A stretch of DNA of 64,000 nucleotides, taken from the NCBI GenBank assembly GCA_018907035.1, contig JACCIC010000034.1, positions 2,470,001 through 2,534,000 of the forward strand, given 5' to 3'. Positions 61,741-64,000 of this stretch are shown in pieces. Under the pieces are notes generated by a model, which saw only the letters and a list, made by a program, of their open reading frames with translations, searched no databases and was not told the origin of the DNA. A program made the translations under genes and the position numbers. Numbering within the stretch: position 1 is the stretch's first letter; every line of letters starts with the position of its first letter. This stretch comes from Sycobia sp. Sy_11. Taxonomy: Eukaryota > Arthropoda > Insecta > Hymenoptera > Epichrysomallidae.

Positions 61741-62330
61741 GTAATATATATATATATATACATTGCCAGATCTATATATAATATAGATGTCTTGCATATA
61801 TGTCGTATGAAATGTCGTTTGCCATGCGGAGCCAATCTAAATGGTTCATTAGTATTCACGGATGTATACGACAGCTCTATACATTGAGACTTGACTTACG
61901 TGTAGAGATTTTTTTTATTGCGATGAATGTTCTTTATAAGTTAAGATTGATCTTATGGATGTCGATCATATATCTTTAATATAAAGAAAATGACCGAGAA
62001 ATTTTAAATAGAAGCATCTCTCTCCCTCCTCTCTCCTTCTGTATTCACAAATCATTTATAAACCATCTGGTTAATTTTAAATAAATCGCAATCCGAATGA
62101 AATTATATTACTTAAAGGTTATAAAATTGTTATATGTATACTACCTTCTATACCATTCTATATGCATTAAGTTCTTACCACTGAGGATGTAAGACTGCAC
62201 CTTATTAAAAACGAACAAGGCTTCTATTTTACATGAATTTTCTATTAGCATGAATTGATAAATAAATTATTATTCAAGGGTTTTGAGACAGAATCAAGAA
62301 TAAAATAGTCCTTTTATGTAGGACTTTTTA
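61741..62330. other. AT-rich, no recognised feature
   Basis: Short (AT)n at 61744-61760, then AT-rich DNA without recognised features. Confidence 0.4.
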
Positions 62331-62374
62331 GTTACTTTTACCGATCGTCTTTAACAACGTTGACGTCCCTTCTC

Positions 62375-62392
62375 TTGGCAACTTGTTGCCAA
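62375..62392. repeat. 18-bp palindrome with RFX-like half-sites
   Basis: TTGGCAAC, TT, GTTGCCAA. The half-sites match GTTGCC of the RFX X-box but face outward, so a canonical X-box is not formed. Confidence 0.6.
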
Positions 62393-62426
62393 CTCCCTTG
62401 CCCGTGAACCCATCCTGCATCTCACT

Positions 62427-62429
<3 letters not shown>

Positions 62430-62463
<34 letters not shown>
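62430..62463. repeat. (CT)n microsatellite
   Basis: About 34 bp of CT dinucleotides. Confidence 0.93.
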
Positions 62464-62466
<3 letters not shown>

Positions 62467-62803
62467 CTTTCTCTCCTTCTCGCTCTGTCTTTTATTTAAG
62501 CCAGCGGTCTCGCTGATTTGCATGAAAGAGAAGGAGAGGAGCGAGAAAGCGCATATAGAGAAGGCTCGTTGCGCCTCGTCGAAGTTTGCACGATGGTCTG
62601 CGGGTTCCGCGTTCTGTCCTATACGACAGAGCGGGAACGCGCATTTCTCCTCCCCTCTGACAGTCGCAGTCTCGGTTCTTTCCCTTCTCCTCCACTACTC
62701 CTGCTGCTGCCGCTGGTGCTGAGCGCGCGGAGTGATTAACGTCGACCACCTGATGCCCTAACCCAGCTATCCTCATCCTGCACCTCACTGTTTCACTCTT
62801 CCT

Positions 62804-62854
62804 CTCTCTCACCCTCACCCTGTCCCTTGCTCTCTCACCCTCACCCTGTCCCTT

Positions 62855-62855
<1 letters not shown>
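62804..62855 (+). repeat. Exact 26-bp tandem duplication
   Basis: A 26-bp unit (CTCTCTCACCC...TCCCTTG) occurs twice head to tail without mismatch and is followed by a (CT)n array, showing a recent slippage event. Confidence 0.92.

Positions 62856-62892
<37 letters not shown>
62855..62892. repeat. (CT)n microsatellite
   Basis: About 38 bp of CT dinucleotides after the tandem duplication. Confidence 0.93.
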
Positions 62893-62894
<2 letters not shown>

Positions 62895-63061
62895 GATTCC
62901 TCAGTCTCTCTTGCTGGCTACTATTTCTTCCGGAATAATTTCATTCGTGAGAACGTCAGAGAAGAACGTCCGAGCGACGGTGGCGGTATATAGATACGCA
63001 GTGGCTCTTTACACCGATCTTTTGCAATCGCCTCCTTCGACTCTCTTTCCCCCTCGTTCTC

Positions 63062-63066
<5 letters not shown>

Positions 63067-63120
<54 letters not shown>
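63067..63120. repeat. (AT)n microsatellite
   Basis: About 54 bp of AT dinucleotides. Confidence 0.95.
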
Positions 63121-63125
<5 letters not shown>

Positions 63126-63474
63126 GTACATCTACGAAGCAATATCCGCTTTTATTGATCGTCAATGGAGCGCAATCATGACGCAATTATCGTGATTATC
63201 CGCGTTTGGCGATAATCACGAAAAGCGATGCTTTTCTATCCTTGTTCCTCGCCCCCTCACCTCCGCCTCGGCCGGCCTCCTCGTCCCCTTGACCAGAGAG
63301 ACAGCCCGTCTGTCTGAATTTCAGCGAACTCGCAGATTTTAATTGCGCGTCTGACACGACCGCGTATATGGATCGCAAGGAGGCGCTTTTTAGACGCCTC
63401 AGCGGCGCGGCGGCTGCATCGACTAATGCGCTATACATGTATACCACTATAAATCTATATATATATAAAGGAGC

Positions 63475-63540
63475 ATGGATGAAAAACTGCCCGAGCCGCA
63501 GTATAAGATGAAGGCAGAGCGGATACTTAAAGCTATATTC

Positions 63541-63571
<31 letters not shown>

Positions 63572-63609
63572 TCTTATACATATACACATACATACACGAT
63601 CGAGTGTAG
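63475..63609 (+). CDS. Small ORF, 44 aa, after TATA-like site (doubtful)
   Basis: ATG at 63475 opens a frame whose first 22 residues (MDEKLPEPQYKM, then KAERILKAIF) have ordinary, charged, helix-forming composition. It then runs into an (AT)n array (YIYIYI) and stops at 63607-63609. TATATAAAG lies only 12 bp upstream, too close to be this ORF's own core promoter. It could be a fragment of an exon interrupted by the array, or chance. Confidence 0.12.
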
Positions 63610-64000
63610 TCACGATTTCGAGTATATAACGGATTGCCCCGTGCAATCTCGCTTCGCGAGATTTCTTTGTTTCTTTGAAGAAAATACGAGCGTGGGAGGC
63701 CTCGAGGTAGAGCGCGTAATTGCGCGCCCTCCTTCCCCCCGATCGGACACCTTTAAGTTCGGTACGGACCTCCCGTGTCCCGCCAGTTGCGGGCGATTCT
63801 AGTGTACATAAGATGTATATATATATATATATACACACGAGATCAGAGGCAAAGGAGCATGGAGAGGATCAATTGGAGGATGTGCAACTGAGATAGAGCG
63901 AAAAAGCGAAAGAGACAGAGAGAAATACAGAGATGTCGATCCATGAGATATGTGCTATACTGATGATGAATCGCTGCATAGAGTACGCGAATCCTGCTTG

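Larger units (their letters stand above)
62331..63950. other. CpG-rich, microsatellite-dense block
   Basis: CpG-elevated DNA with two CT arrays, an AT array, a tandem 26-bp duplication and a palindrome. Competing frames on both strands (for example 62492-62818 antisense) have no domain. It is a candidate regulatory cluster like the other islands. Confidence 0.4.

Noticed and set aside
62492..62818. 108-residue antisense frame in the last CpG island
   Set aside because: Arg-rich, no domain, and two sense frames overlap the same DNA; compositional artefact more likely.

Overview
This is a repeat-rich, non-coding stretch of an animal nuclear genome, most likely an insect and possibly a parasitoid wasp or other hymenopteran. 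The reasons are the large AT-rich background cut by islands of very high CpG content, dozens of long (AT)n, (GA)n, (CA)n and (CATA)n microsatellites, an arthropod-style LINE 3' end, and the absence of any compact gene array. The organism call is an inference from composition and repeats, not a match to a reference.

Only one coding segment is well supported. It is a + strand first exon at 13706-14101 encoding 132 residues: a low-complexity N-terminus followed by the start of a protein kinase domain with an intact glycine-rich loop (LGKGHFARV). It ends at a phase-0 splice donor, just where the next exon should supply the VAIK lysine. A CT-repeat plus TATA-box promoter sits 250-370 bp upstream. 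No continuing kinase exon was recognised in the remaining 50 kb, so 14.1-64 kb is best read as a very long first intron, or as an intron plus intergenic DNA. Two weaker exon candidates lie at 59199-59300 and about 61470-61740, and two very small ORFs (34772, 63475) are listed at low confidence. No tRNA, rRNA, known miRNA or CRISPR array was seen.

Layout: 0-13 kb is upstream AT-rich DNA with a TA-flanked, terminal-inverted-repeat element (1300-1882), a 117-bp near-perfect hairpin (10023-10139) and a foldback element bounded by 17-bp direct repeats that carries a hammerhead-like motif (11614-12104). The kinase promoter and first exon occupy 13.3-14.1 kb. From 14 to 59 kb, AT-rich featureless DNA alternates every 2-6 kb with CpG-rich islands (about 16.3, 17.7-19.5, 22.6-23.5, 24.3-25.4, 29.2-29.7, 31.7-32.4, 34.5-35.3, 37.3-37.8, 40, 44.1-45.1, 46.4-47.5, 52.9-53.9, 54.7-55.4 and 57-58.5 kb). 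These islands usually sit beside the long microsatellites and are plausible regulatory elements. From 59 to 64 kb there is a diverged 60-bp satellite whose units switch orientation (59.7-60.4 kb), the 3' tail of an RTE-type LINE (61.15-61.36 kb) and a final CpG-rich, microsatellite-dense block.

Nearly all long open frames here are translations of microsatellites (runs of [12 protein letters not shown] or VCVC) or antisense shadows of GC-rich islands and are not genes.
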